DNA from: Mucilaginibacter sp. PAMB04168
GTDB taxonomy: Bacteria; Bacteroidota; Bacteroidia; Sphingobacteriales; Sphingobacteriaceae
NCBI RefSeq assembly: GCF_039634365.2
Contig: NZ_CP155080.2
Location: 1 to 59,742 of the forward strand
Direction of reading: 5' to 3'
Length of the DNA stretch: 59,742 nucleotides
In this document: positions 7,856 through 16,075 of the stretch, piece by piece
How positions within the stretch are numbered: the stretch's first letter is position 1
Layout of the letters: the number at the start of each line of letters is the position of its first letter
The notes under the pieces: model-generated
What the model was told of the DNA's origin: nothing
Database searches by the model: none
The model's input: only the letters and a program-made list of their open reading frames with translations
Made by a program: the position numbers and the translations under genes

Positions 7856-8962
7856 ATGAAACAATTACTGGTATTTATAAGAAAAGAATTCTATCATGTA
7901 TTCCGCGACCGCCGGACACTATTGATCCTATTTGGGATGCCGGTTGCACAGATTCTGCTGTTTGGTTTTGCGCTGAGCAGTGAGGTGAAGAACATCGGGA
8001 TTACGGTACTGGACAATGCGCACGACATCAATTCCGGTCAGATCGTAAATAAGGTGATTACCAGCAGTTATTTTAAAATGCAGGCACCCGCCCGTAGTTA
8101 TACCGATATCGAACGTATGTTCAAAGATGGCAGCGTTAAATGCGCTTTGATTTTCCCACCTAATTTTGGTTCCGACCTTTATCATACCGGAAAAGCCCAG
8201 GTTCAGATCATAGCTGATGCCGCTGACCCCAATACTGCAACAACCTTAACCAATTATCTAACTGCCATTATAGGAAATTATCAGCAACAATTAAATCCTG
8301 GTGCAAAAGTTCCCTACCAAATCATACCCGAAATTCGCCAGCTTTACAATGAAGAACAAAATGGCTCGCTGAACTTCATTCCCGGGGTAATCGCGTTGAT
8401 TTTCATGATTGTAAGTACTGCCTTAACCTCAGTGGCGGTTGTGCGTGAAAAAGAAATGGGTACCATGGAAATCTTATTGGTATCACCTTTCAAGCCCATC
8501 ATGGTACTGGTTGCAAAGGCAGTGCCCTACCTTGCCTTGTCCTTGATAAATCTGGTTATTATTTTATTAATGTCGGTCTTTCTGTTGGATGTACAGATCA
8601 GAGGTAGCCTTATCCTATTATTCGCAGAAAGTATTTTATTTATTATCACCTGTCTTTCGCTTGGACTATTAATATCTAATGTCACCAATTCCCAGCAAAC
8701 GGCCATGCTTATCTCCATGATGGGATTGATGCTTCCCACGATGTTGCTTACCGGTTTTATGTTTCCTTTAGAGAATATGCCGTGGATCTTCCAGGCAGTA
8801 TCCCATATCATACCGTCAAGGTACTATTATATTATTGTAAAAGCAGTTATGTTAAAGGGCCTTGGCTTCAGTTATGTTTGGAAAGAAACACTGATCCTGA
8901 TCGGAATGACCGGTGCTTTATTAGGGCTCGCTTTAAAAAACTTTAAGATCCGCTTATCATGA
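7856..8962 (+). CDS. ABC-2 type permease (YbhS-like)
   Basis: A 368-aa membrane protein. One N-terminal transmembrane helix ('LLILFGMPVAQILLFGFAL'), a periplasmic domain of roughly 150 residues, then five helices from about residue 175 ('FIPGVIALIFMIVSTALTSVAVVREKEMGTMEILLVSPF', etc.). 'VREKEMGTMEILLVSPF' is the cytoplasmic coupling-helix motif of ABC-2 (DrrB/YbhR) permeases. It overlaps the next permease by 4 bp (ATGA), so the two are translated together and form the transmembrane dimer of the pump. Confidence 0.9.
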   Translation: MKQLLVFIRKEFYHVFRDRRTLLILFGMPVAQILLFGFALSSEVKNIGITVLDNAHDINSGQIVNKVITSSYFKMQAPARSYTDIERMFKDGSVKCALIFPPNFGSDLYHTGKAQVQIIADAADPNTATTLTNYLTAIIGNYQQQLNPGAKVPYQIIPEIRQLYNEEQNGSLNFIPGVIALIFMIVSTALTSVAVVREKEMGTMEILLVSPFKPIMVLVAKAVPYLALSLINLVIILLMSVFLLDVQIRGSLILLFAESILFIITCLSLGLLISNVTNSQQTAMLISMMGLMLPTMLLTGFMFPLENMPWIFQAVSHIIPSRYYYIIVKAVMLKGLGFSYVWKETLILIGMTGALLGLALKNFKIRLS

Positions 8963-10080
8963 AGACTTTAAGATTTATCCTGCAAAAAGAATTCAGGCAA
9001 ATATCCCGGGACAAGACCATATTAGCCATGATGTTTTTCATGCCTGTCTTTCAGCTTATCATTATGCCCCTGGCGGCTAATTTTGAGGTAAAGAACATCA
9101 ATGTAGCATATGTTGATCATGATCATAGCAGTTACTCCCAGAAGCTCGTAAATAAGATAGCCTCATCCGGTTATTTCCGGATCATAGATGCGCCTTTATC
9201 CTATCAAAGTGGTTTAAATCTGATTGAAGATGGCGCTGCTGATTTAGTGCTGGAAATTCCGTCGGGCTTTGAGCGGAACCTTATCAGGGAAGGCAGTCAG
9301 AAAGTGAACCTTTCAGTCGATGCAATTAATGGTACCAAATCAGCTATTGGAGGCGGATACCTACTGGCGGTGATCGCGGACTTTAATACCAGTCTTGATG
9401 TAAATATCAAAACACCCAACAGTACAGTAGCTCCTATGCAAACTATTGCTGTAACCAGCAAGAACTGGTTTAACCCGCGTGCCGAATATAAATATTATAT
9501 GGTGCCGGGCATATTAGTGCTTCTACTAACCCTAATTGGCGGTTTTATAACTGCTCTTAACATTGTACGAGAGAAAGAGATCGGCACCATTGAACAGATC
9601 AATGTGACACCTATTAAAAAGTGGGAATTTATTGTAGGTAAATTGGTGCCATTCTGGATAGTGGGCATGATCGTATTTACCCTTGGACTGATCGTCATGT
9701 ATGTAGTCTATGGCATCTTCCCGGCAGGCAGTTTATTGGTATTATACCTGTTCGCGGCTGTATACCTGATCGCCCTACTCGGTTTGGGACTATTGATTTC
9801 CACTTTCGCCGATACGCAGTTACAGGCAATGTTTATCGCATTCTTTTTTATGATGGTCTTTATGCTTATGAGTGGTCTTTTTACCAGTACCGATAGTATG
9901 CCTGGATGGGCAAAGCAACTGTCCAACTTCACCCCGGTTACACATTTCATCACAGTTGTCAGGCTGATTGTTCTTAAAGGCAGCGGAATGGCCGATGTTA
10001 AATGGGAGTTTCTGTATCTGATTGGATTTGCTATCGCCCTAAATTCTTTGGCAATTTTGAACTACAAAAAGACAAATTAG
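8959..10080 (+). CDS. ABC-2 type permease (YbhR-like)
   Basis: A 373-aa paralogue of the preceding permease with the same plan: N-terminal helix ('ILAMMFFMPVFQLIIMPLAA'), large periplasmic domain, then a membrane block holding the coupling motif 'VREKEIGTIEQINVTPI'. It pairs with the upstream permease in a heterodimer driven by the two ATPases. In E. coli YbhGFSR is linked to drug tolerance and cation transport; the substrate here is unknown. The next gene begins two bases after its stop, so the operon continues without a break. Confidence 0.9.
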   Translation: MKTLRFILQKEFRQISRDKTILAMMFFMPVFQLIIMPLAANFEVKNINVAYVDHDHSSYSQKLVNKIASSGYFRIIDAPLSYQSGLNLIEDGAADLVLEIPSGFERNLIREGSQKVNLSVDAINGTKSAIGGGYLLAVIADFNTSLDVNIKTPNSTVAPMQTIAVTSKNWFNPRAEYKYYMVPGILVLLLTLIGGFITALNIVREKEIGTIEQINVTPIKKWEFIVGKLVPFWIVGMIVFTLGLIVMYVVYGIFPAGSLLVLYLFAAVYLIALLGLGLLISTFADTQLQAMFIAFFFMMVFMLMSGLFTSTDSMPGWAKQLSNFTPVTHFITVVRLIVLKGSGMADVKWEFLYLIGFAIALNSLAILNYKKTN

Positions 10081-10082
10081 GT

Positions 10083-10925
10083 ATGAATCGTATTCATTTA
10101 ATTCACAGTCATATATCTAGGGTGACGCTCGGAATTTTCCTAACGTTTGCTTCACTTGGAGCGAATGCTCAGTATTTGGTAACCAAAGATTCTGTAGCAC
10201 TTATTCTTAGCAAATCACCTGCCTTTTCCATTTATAAAGACAATTATCTCCTTACAGGAACAGCTTTAAATGAAAAACCTTCTAAATATAATTCAGATGT
10301 GAAATTTCAGTTTAGCTTCAAACAAAGACTTTTAAACAAACCGCTGGTCGCGGGAGCCTACTTTTATTTAACCTATACTCAAAAATCATTTTGGGACATT
10401 TACCGATCCTCCAGCCCATTTGAGGAAACTAATTATAATCCCGCCCTGCAATTAATCCGTCCGATTTTTAAAAATAATTCATTGAGCGGCGTTTTCTCCT
10501 TAAGCCTTGAACATGAATCTAATGGTCGTGACAGTATCAATTCGCGAAGTTGGAATTATGCAGGCTTAACTTACGCGCATATTTTTTCACCCTCTATCAC
10601 CGGCTCATTAAAAGTTGTTTTACCATTCGCCATTGATGATAATCCGGACATTGCCCGTTATGTCGGTTATTCGGAAGCCCAATTCAGCTGGACAATCAAA
10701 AAAGACAAGCTCTTATTCGATGTTTTGGGAAGGAAGGGTTCTAAATGGGATACCAAGGGAAGCCTGATGACTGGATTAAGCTTCAAACCTCGTAAAAATG
10801 CAAACCAATATCTAATGCTCCAATGGTGGCAGGGATATGCAGAAAGTCTGATCGATTACAGGATCAGCCGAAGCATGCTACGCTTTGGTATTGTGATCAA
10901 ACCTACACTCCTTCGATTTTATTAA
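10083..10925 (+). CDS. pldA: Outer-membrane phospholipase A (OMPLA)
   Basis: A 280-aa protein with a signal peptide ending near 'ANAQ'. The motif 'HESNGRDSINSRSWN' carries the OMPLA catalytic pair His144/Ser146 and the downstream Asn. The C-terminal 'QWWQGYAESLIDYR' is the other conserved block. E. coli PldA has H142, S144, N156 in the same arrangement. The enzyme is a 12-strand barrel that dimerises and hydrolyses phospholipids that reach the outer leaflet. The start at 10083 is preferred over 10002 because it gives the signal peptide and follows the permease stop by 2 bp. A phospholipase inside an exporter operon is odd. Confidence 0.87.
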   Translation: MNRIHLIHSHISRVTLGIFLTFASLGANAQYLVTKDSVALILSKSPAFSIYKDNYLLTGTALNEKPSKYNSDVKFQFSFKQRLLNKPLVAGAYFYLTYTQKSFWDIYRSSSPFEETNYNPALQLIRPIFKNNSLSGVFSLSLEHESNGRDSINSRSWNYAGLTYAHIFSPSITGSLKVVLPFAIDDNPDIARYVGYSEAQFSWTIKKDKLLFDVLGRKGSKWDTKGSLMTGLSFKPRKNANQYLMLQWWQGYAESLIDYRISRSMLRFGIVIKPTLLRFY

Positions 10926-10950
10926 AATTAATCTGACCAATAACTATAAT

Positions 10951-11913
10951 ATGCAAGATATTAAAACATCATTCAATTTTGAAAAGCCTATTGCTGATCT
11001 GGTTCATCAAATTGAAAAAATAAACCAGGTTGCCCAAAAGACCGGGATAGATATGTCGGCCACTTTAGATGATCTTAATCAAAAATTGGAGGATACGCGC
11101 CACAATATTTATCAAAACCTATCTGGTTGGAATGAGGTGCAAATGAGCCGCCATCCTGAAAGGCCCCAGACTCTTGATTACATCAATATGGTTTTTGAAG
11201 ACTTCATAGAATTACATGGCGATAGATATGTAAAGGATGACAGGGCAATTATTGGAGGCTTTGCAACCCTTAATGGCCTAACGGTCATGGTTATTGGCCA
11301 TCAAAAAGGAAGAAATACGAAAGAGCGGCAACATCATAATTTCGGAATGGCTAATCCTGAGGGTTACAGGAAAGCGCTTCGGTTAATGCGTTTGGCAGAA
11401 AAATTTAATAAGCCGGTTATTACATTGATCGATACAATGGGAGCCTATCCAGGGATTGAAGCAGAAGAGCGAGGGCAAGGTGAATCTATAGCAAGAAATA
11501 TTTACGAAATGTCCATTTTGCGAACGCCCATTATATGTGTTGTGATTGGTGAAGGGGCGTCTGGGGGAGCGATAGGGATCGGTATTGGTGACAGGGTATA
11601 TATGCTTGAGCACTCCTGGTATTCTGTAATCTCGCCAGAATCCTGTTCATCTATTCTATATAGAAGCTGGGATCAGAAAGAAAAGGCAGCTGAAATCCTT
11701 AAATTAACTTCTAAAGACATGTTTAATAATAAACTGATTGATGGAGTAATTCCCGAACCTCTGGGGGGTGCGCACCAGGATCACGCTCAAATGGGTCGTA
11801 CGCTAAAAGAATACCTTATTAGGGACATTGAACACTTAAATACAATCGAAACAGATCTCCTGGTACAACAACGAATTGATAAGTTCTGTGCGATGGGAAT
11901 AGTAAACGAATAA
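10951..11913 (+). CDS. accA: Acetyl-CoA carboxylase carboxyltransferase subunit alpha
   Basis: A 320-aa, full-length AccA: the N-terminal 'FEKPIADLVHQIEKI' helix, 'HPERPQTLDYI', 'HGDRYVKDDRAIIGG', and the glycine-rich oxyanion segment 'GEGASGGAIGIGIGDRVYMLEHSWYSVISPESCSSILY'. AccA works with AccD to transfer carboxyl from biotin to acetyl-CoA, the committed step of fatty acid synthesis. No accD, accB or accC is present on the molecule, so it must pair with host AccD. It is a housekeeping gene in an accessory operon between a phospholipase and an FAD monooxygenase. Explanations include a resistant or extra copy of a drug target (andrimid and moiramide inhibit the carboxyltransferase) or a boost of lipid synthesis; both are inference. 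Confidence 0.95.
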   Translation: MQDIKTSFNFEKPIADLVHQIEKINQVAQKTGIDMSATLDDLNQKLEDTRHNIYQNLSGWNEVQMSRHPERPQTLDYINMVFEDFIELHGDRYVKDDRAIIGGFATLNGLTVMVIGHQKGRNTKERQHHNFGMANPEGYRKALRLMRLAEKFNKPVITLIDTMGAYPGIEAEERGQGESIARNIYEMSILRTPIICVVIGEGASGGAIGIGIGDRVYMLEHSWYSVISPESCSSILYRSWDQKEKAAEILKLTSKDMFNNKLIDGVIPEPLGGAHQDHAQMGRTLKEYLIRDIEHLNTIETDLLVQQRIDKFCAMGIVNE

Positions 11914-11935
11914 TAATTAACTTAAATAATCAGAT

Positions 11936-13462
11936 ATGGTACAAACAGAAGTTTTAATAATTGGCGCAGGTCCAACGGGACTTGCGCTTGCAATATGGTT
12001 AACCAAACAAGGCACTAAAGTGCGGATAATCGACAAAAGCAGTGGACCCGGTGAAACCTCTCGTGCCATGGCCGTTCAGGCGCGCACTTTGGAATTTTAT
12101 CGTCAGATGGACATGGCTGATGAAGTGGTAGCTGCTGGGTATAAAACCCCGGCCATGAATATGTGGGCACGTGGAAAACGTCAGGCCCATATTAAACTGT
12201 TGGATGCCGGAGGTGATATTTCTCCATACCCTTTCGTACTTGTTTATCCTCAGGATCGCCACGAAAAGACTCTAGTGGAGCGGCTAAGACTACTTAACGT
12301 TGAAGTAGAGCGCCAGACAGAATTTATATCATTCCAGGACAAAGGAGATTATGTCACTGCGGTTTTGAAGCATCAGGATGGCCAGGAAGAAACCTGCGAA
12401 GCTAAATATCTTGCAGCTTGTGATGGTGCACGTTCACCCATCCGTCACCAGATCGGCAGTGGGTTTGAAGGCGGTACATATAAACAATTGTTTTATGTTG
12501 CAGATGTTACAGCTAGTGGAGTTGATCCAGCAGGAGAAGCTCAATTTGCATTTGATAAGTCGGAATTTGTTTTATTGATGCCTTACACATCAACCAATCA
12601 ATACCGGATAATCGGTATAGTTCGTGATGAACGTGCAGAGCATCCCGAAAACTTGACATTTGAAGATGTAGGACACGAAGCAATTAATGGACTTCATATT
12701 ACAATCGATAAGGTAAACTGGTTTTCTACTTATAGGGTTCATCATCGCGTCACAGATAATTTCCGCAGTGGTCGTGCATTTTTACTCGGCGATGCAGCGC
12801 ACGTACATAGTCCTGCAGGTGGTCAGGGTATGAATACCGGCATCATGGATGCGATTAACCTTGCGTGGAAACTTACAGCCGTTTTGAAAGGACAAGCGCC
12901 GGATAGTTTGCTTGACAGTTATGAACAAGAACGTCAGGCGTTTGCTCATAAATTGGTGGAGACAACAGATCGTTTATTCACCTTTGCTACTGCCGAAGGT
13001 GGTTTCGCGGATTTCGTAAGAAATCGTATTGCGCCCATTTTTATGAGTTTGGCTTATAGAATTGAAAACGTACGTGAATATATGTTTCGCATCGTTTCGC
13101 AAACTACACTTAGTTATCATGAAAGCCCATTAAGTTCCGGAAAAGCAGGAACTGTTCAGGGTGGCGATCGCCTGCCATGGGCACCAGTTTCAGGCGCAGA
13201 TAATTATGAGTCTCTTAAACAAATCTGCTGGCAGGTGCATATTTATGGAGAGGCAAATTCCGATCTAAAAGCTTGGTGTGATCAAAGAAACATTCCACTT
13301 CATATCTTTGCCTGGGATGATTTACATCACAAAGCTGGCCTGGAAAAAAACGCAATTTACTTGCTTCGACCAGATACTTATGTTGCTTTGGCAGATTCGT
13401 TGGGATCAGTGGAGGTTCTTGATAAATATTTTAGAGAGCGCGAAATTACTTTGAATGTATAA
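11936..13462 (+). CDS. FAD-dependent aromatic-type monooxygenase (group A)
   Basis: A 508-aa flavoprotein: FAD-binding 'VLIIGAGPTGLALAIWLTKQG' at the N-terminus, 'CDGARSPIRHQIG' (DG motif), and 'FLLGDAAHVHSPAGGQGMNTGIMDAINLAWKL' (GD motif binding the ribityl of FAD). The C-terminal 120 residues resemble the thioredoxin-like tail of PheA/TfdB-type hydroxylases. Members hydroxylate phenols, polyketides or antibiotics (for example the Rox and TetX relatives). Last gene of the TetR-headed operon and directly followed by a terminator, so it may modify the compound that the exporter removes. The substrate cannot be read from sequence. Confidence 0.88.
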   Translation: MVQTEVLIIGAGPTGLALAIWLTKQGTKVRIIDKSSGPGETSRAMAVQARTLEFYRQMDMADEVVAAGYKTPAMNMWARGKRQAHIKLLDAGGDISPYPFVLVYPQDRHEKTLVERLRLLNVEVERQTEFISFQDKGDYVTAVLKHQDGQEETCEAKYLAACDGARSPIRHQIGSGFEGGTYKQLFYVADVTASGVDPAGEAQFAFDKSEFVLLMPYTSTNQYRIIGIVRDERAEHPENLTFEDVGHEAINGLHITIDKVNWFSTYRVHHRVTDNFRSGRAFLLGDAAHVHSPAGGQGMNTGIMDAINLAWKLTAVLKGQAPDSLLDSYEQERQAFAHKLVETTDRLFTFATAEGGFADFVRNRIAPIFMSLAYRIENVREYMFRIVSQTTLSYHESPLSSGKAGTVQGGDRLPWAPVSGADNYESLKQICWQVHIYGEANSDLKAWCDQRNIPLHIFAWDDLHHKAGLEKNAIYLLRPDTYVALADSLGSVEVLDKYFREREITLNV

Positions 13463-13499
13463 ACCAATTCAAAGACTTTAAAGAGCGTTGTTCTACTAA

Positions 13500-13530
13500 G
13501 CAAAGGCAGGTATAATACTGCCTTTGCTTT
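13500..13530 (+). terminator. Intrinsic terminator of the efflux/lipid operon
   Basis: GCAAAGGCAG (13500-13509) pairs perfectly with CTGCCTTTGC (13518-13527) around an 8-base loop, followed by TTTAT. It lies 38 bp after the monooxygenase stop and marks the end of the transcript that begins at the tetR-like gene. Confidence 0.8.
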
Positions 13531-13601
13531 ATCTAAATTGGTACTATAAATAATATTTTATTCAATTTATGGGTTACATTTACACCCAAAAAAGGTTATC
13601 T

Positions 13602-13961
13602 ATGAAAAAAAAAGTGTTAGTGATTGATAAAGACCCTGCAATTATCGATGTAATCACTTTTATGCTAAAAGATGAAGGTTATGATTTCTTAGTTTCTCAA
13701 AAGCCTTTTGATCTTCAAGAAGTCAAAGATTATCAACCTGCACTTATTTTATTACATAATGGCTTGAACAATGAGGGTTCGCTAATTTGCAAGTCAATCA
13801 AAGGTAACCTTGACACGAAGCACGTTCCAATTATCATGAGTTCAACTCGTAATGACTTACCTCAAATAGCGGAAGAAAGCTTCGCTGAGGCTCACATCCA
13901 AAAACCATTTGACATTGAAGACTTTTTATTGTTAATTAGGGAAACGATCATTCTTTCTTAA
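13602..13961 (+). CDS. Stand-alone receiver-domain protein lacking the phosphoacceptor Asp
   Basis: A 119-aa single-domain response-regulator receiver (start at 13602, 'MKKKVLVIDKDPAIIDVI'). Acidic residues Asp9/Asp11 and the late conserved Lys-Pro ('HIQKPF') are present. The strand-3 motif that normally reads 'DLILLD' reads 'PALILLHNGL', putting His52 at the phosphorylated Asp position. It should therefore be a pseudo-receiver working by protein contacts or by another modification. No histidine kinase or output domain is nearby. It sits alone between the operon terminator and the convergent minus-strand block. Confidence 0.8.
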   Translation: MKKKVLVIDKDPAIIDVITFMLKDEGYDFLVSQKPFDLQEVKDYQPALILLHNGLNNEGSLICKSIKGNLDTKHVPIIMSSTRNDLPQIAEESFAEAHIQKPFDIEDFLLLIRETIILS

Positions 13962-14007
13962 AGTACTACAGGTGAAACAGACGGAACTAGAGTATAAATG
14001 AACCCTA

Positions 14008-14781
14008 TTAATCTATTTTGGTTTGACTTCCATAATCTAATAAATCTATATGGACTGAGGTTGACTTATATTTTCCTGATTTCATACTTTCTATAAAATC
14101 TTCTTTAGATATGCCGAACGCACTGGAGATATAATGAAAATGCGCTTGGCCATCCTTCCAATTTTCTTTTCCGCCAATACTATTATATGTTATAAAAAAG
14201 CAGTGCCATAGATCATCATTTTCAAAGAAATGGGAAACGATCACCTTTCGATGCTCAATAACATTTTTTAGTTCGCCATCACTAAGATCTGTTTCTCCTA
14301 CCTTATCAATAGAACCGTCTTCTTTCATCCGAAACATTTTTGGCAGTTTCTTCCCTTCCAATCCTGCCGGTAAATTTTCAAATAAATACTTACTGTATAG
14401 TAATCCGAAATCAGAATACGATTTAAAAATGAGCGACATGAGTTCGTCTGGATTAAATTTGATACCTTTTAATAATCTTATTTGGTCTTTTTTGCGACTT
14501 GTCTTTAGTAGCTCTAATAAACTACCATCCACCTTTGTCTTTTCAAATGCTTCAAAAAGCTCTTCCAAACCTACTTTAGCATTCTTTATATAAAAATCTC
14601 TGCTCACCATTGACGCTAAAAATGGGTCTTTAGCACTTAACAAGTCATGCAAAACAATAGCTCTTTTTTCGAGTTCAGCGGATTTATAAAATTCAATTGG
14701 ATTTACTTTCTCTACTTTATCAGTTGAAAAAACACGAGTAAAGCCCTGTCCATTTTCGTCAAATATTTTTTCTGTATGCAT
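14008..14781 (-). CDS. Unknown cytoplasmic protein, 257 aa
   Basis: No family recognised. The protein is soluble, mixed charged and mostly helical, with no signal peptide or transmembrane segment. The C-terminal half contains 'GQAHFHYISSAFGISKEDFIESMKSGKY', and 'HIDLLDYG' closes the protein. It is convergent with the receiver-domain gene and is the last gene of a minus-strand group running from 16768 down. An iteron-like sequence (14798-14816) lies 17 bp upstream of its ATG, overlapping the expected promoter region, so the Rep protein could influence it. Coding potential is supported by length and by start spacing only. Confidence 0.6.
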   Translation of the reverse strand: MHTEKIFDENGQGFTRVFSTDKVEKVNPIEFYKSAELEKRAIVLHDLLSAKDPFLASMVSRDFYIKNAKVGLEELFEAFEKTKVDGSLLELLKTSRKKDQIRLLKGIKFNPDELMSLIFKSYSDFGLLYSKYLFENLPAGLEGKKLPKMFRMKEDGSIDKVGETDLSDGELKNVIEHRKVIVSHFFENDDLWHCFFITYNSIGGKENWKDGQAHFHYISSAFGISKEDFIESMKSGKYKSTSVHIDLLDYGSQTKID

Positions 14782-14797
14782 GTGATGATTGTTTAGC

Positions 14798-14816
14798 GGT
14801 CGAAATACTATAATAG
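14798..14816 (+). repeat. Dispersed iteron copy upstream of the 14781 gene
   Basis: GGTCGAAATACTATAATAG matches the origin iterons (19911-20179) in 18 of 19 positions but lies 5 kb away, 17 bp upstream of a minus-strand start codon. It is oriented like the origin copies. Confidence 0.75.
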
Positions 14817-14839
14817 GTTATTGCCATCGATATTTTAGT

Positions 14840-15082
14840 TTAATCATTGTTAAATTTATAAGCCTTATACGGATCGTAGCTTTGACTTTTGTTTTTAGAA
14901 GCATCCCATTTCATACTGTTTTGCTTTTTCCTTTCGGCATCCTCCGCTAACAAATCATCAACGTCATCTTCTGATAGACTTTCCAAATATTTTTCGTGTT
15001 CGTCATAGCGCTTTTCTTGTTCTTCCTGCTTTTGCCATTCAGCATCAGCTTTTTCCATCAAAAAATCTTCTTCGTTTTCCAT
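14840..15082 (-). CDS. Small highly charged helical protein, 80 aa
   Basis: Start placed at 'MENEEDFLMEKADAEWQKQ' (15082), because the longer frame to 15220 overlaps the upstream gene and adds an unlikely hydrophobic leader. The product is rich in Glu, Asp, Lys and Gln, predicted continuous helix or coiled coil, ending 'YDPYKAYKFNND'. No family recognised. It belongs to the minus-strand run of small genes; the previous gene ends 28 bp before its start. Confidence 0.5.
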   Translation of the reverse strand: MENEEDFLMEKADAEWQKQEEQEKRYDEHEKYLESLSEDDVDDLLAEDAERKKQNSMKWDASKNKSQSYDPYKAYKFNND

Positions 15083-15110
15083 TTTTATCTTGTATTTAAC
15101 AACTGACCCG

Positions 15111-15416
15111 CTAATTTGCCATATAATCTGAATACTTGAAAAGATCAGTATGTACAAATCTCTCGGTATTGTCTTGGATAACTCCGTCATCACCAAACAT
15201 AATAGCAACATTATATCCATTTATAGGAACCAATACAGGGGCACCAGCTAAAAGCGATTCGTTTACACTTTCTTGTGTAATTGGCTTATCCAGGCTAAAG
15301 TTTTCATCATTGAAGAAACTGGCTAACCAAGTGTAGACCTCGGTTTCATTCCTGCACATTACCGGATTGATAAGCGCCTTTGGTTCTTTTGTTTTTATAA
15401 ATCCTATTAAAAGCAT
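15111..15416 (-). CDS. Unknown protein, 101 aa
   Basis: A soluble protein without recognised family. The sequence 'ESLLAGAPVLVPINGYNVAIMFGDDGVIQDNTERFVHTDLFKYSDYM' is beta-rich. The start at 15416 lies 3 bp from an iteron-like element (15419-15437), so Rep binding there would compete with initiation of its mRNA or translation. Operon neighbour of the charged 80-aa protein and of the 193-aa gene upstream. Confidence 0.55.
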   Translation of the reverse strand: MLLIGFIKTKEPKALINPVMCRNETEVYTWLASFFNDENFSLDKPITQESVNESLLAGAPVLVPINGYNVAIMFGDDGVIQDNTERFVHTDLFKYSDYMAN

Positions 15417-15418
15417 AC

Positions 15419-15437
15419 GGTCGAAATGTTATAATGG
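15419..15437 (+). repeat. Dispersed iteron copy abutting a start codon
   Basis: GGTCGAAATGTTATAATGG matches the origin iteron consensus and ends 3 bp from the ATG of the minus-strand gene at 15416. It has the same orientation as the origin copies. Confidence 0.75.
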
Positions 15438-15466
15438 TGAATTTGTCTTTAATAATAAGCTGGCAT

Positions 15467-16048
15467 CTAAACACTTTCAGAAATGTTAACTTCGTCAACG
15501 ATAAAGCTTCTTACTGGGTTGTCTTTAAACATATCCTTAAGCTGTGGGTTCCATTGGTATTTATCTTCGGCTAACTGATCATTCCAAACTTTAAGCGTAT
15601 CGTTTAAAAAATCTTGAAGCTTTCTTACGTAAACCTGATAAACTGAATAATCTACTTCTATCGCAAAATCATCCGCTACGCCTTTTTCCCAAATTTGGCC
15701 TTCCATTGTTTTAAAAAAACCTCCGACTGACTGGATATAAATATCCCTGCTATACATCTGTTCGTCACCTGGGCCACCTTCCATTCCAATTAAAAAACCT
15801 GTCGATACCTCTCTGTCTAAACCTTCAAATTGATAGGTCACTTTCACGATGTAAGCCCAGTCATAGTAAGAAGAATACACCTCGATCTTGCGATAATTGA
15901 ATGTCCGGGTTAATGATGGCCGTTCTTCATAAAGATACCCTGCTAATCTGTCTAAGTTTATATCATTAAAAAGGAAATCAACCAGTTTGACTATTTCTTG
16001 ATTGGAGAAGCTGAAAATATCCCTGCAATAAAATTTGGAAGTACCCAT
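15467..16048 (-). CDS. Unknown protein, 193 aa
   Basis: A soluble protein, no signal or transmembrane segment. It begins 'MGTSKFYCRDIFSFSNQEIVKLVDFLF' and contains aromatic-rich strands ('YSSYYDWAYIVKVTYQFEG') and a helical C-terminus ('YVRKLQDFLNDTLKVWNDQ'). No family recognised. It follows the 230-aa gene by 27 bp and is probably co-transcribed with it. Coding status is supported by length and by consistent gene spacing in the group. Confidence 0.6.
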   Translation of the reverse strand: MGTSKFYCRDIFSFSNQEIVKLVDFLFNDINLDRLAGYLYEERPSLTRTFNYRKIEVYSSYYDWAYIVKVTYQFEGLDREVSTGFLIGMEGGPGDEQMYSRDIYIQSVGGFFKTMEGQIWEKGVADDFAIEVDYSVYQVYVRKLQDFLNDTLKVWNDQLAEDKYQWNPQLKDMFKDNPVRSFIVDEVNISESV

Positions 16049-16075
16049 AATCTATATATTTTAAGGTTTATAAAT

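Noticed and set aside
10002..10082. Longer start for the phospholipase at 10002
   Set aside because: It overlaps the permease end and hides the signal peptide that begins at 10083.
12378..12578. Plus-strand 66-aa frame inside the monooxygenase
   Set aside because: It is a shadow in another frame of a clearly conserved flavoprotein.
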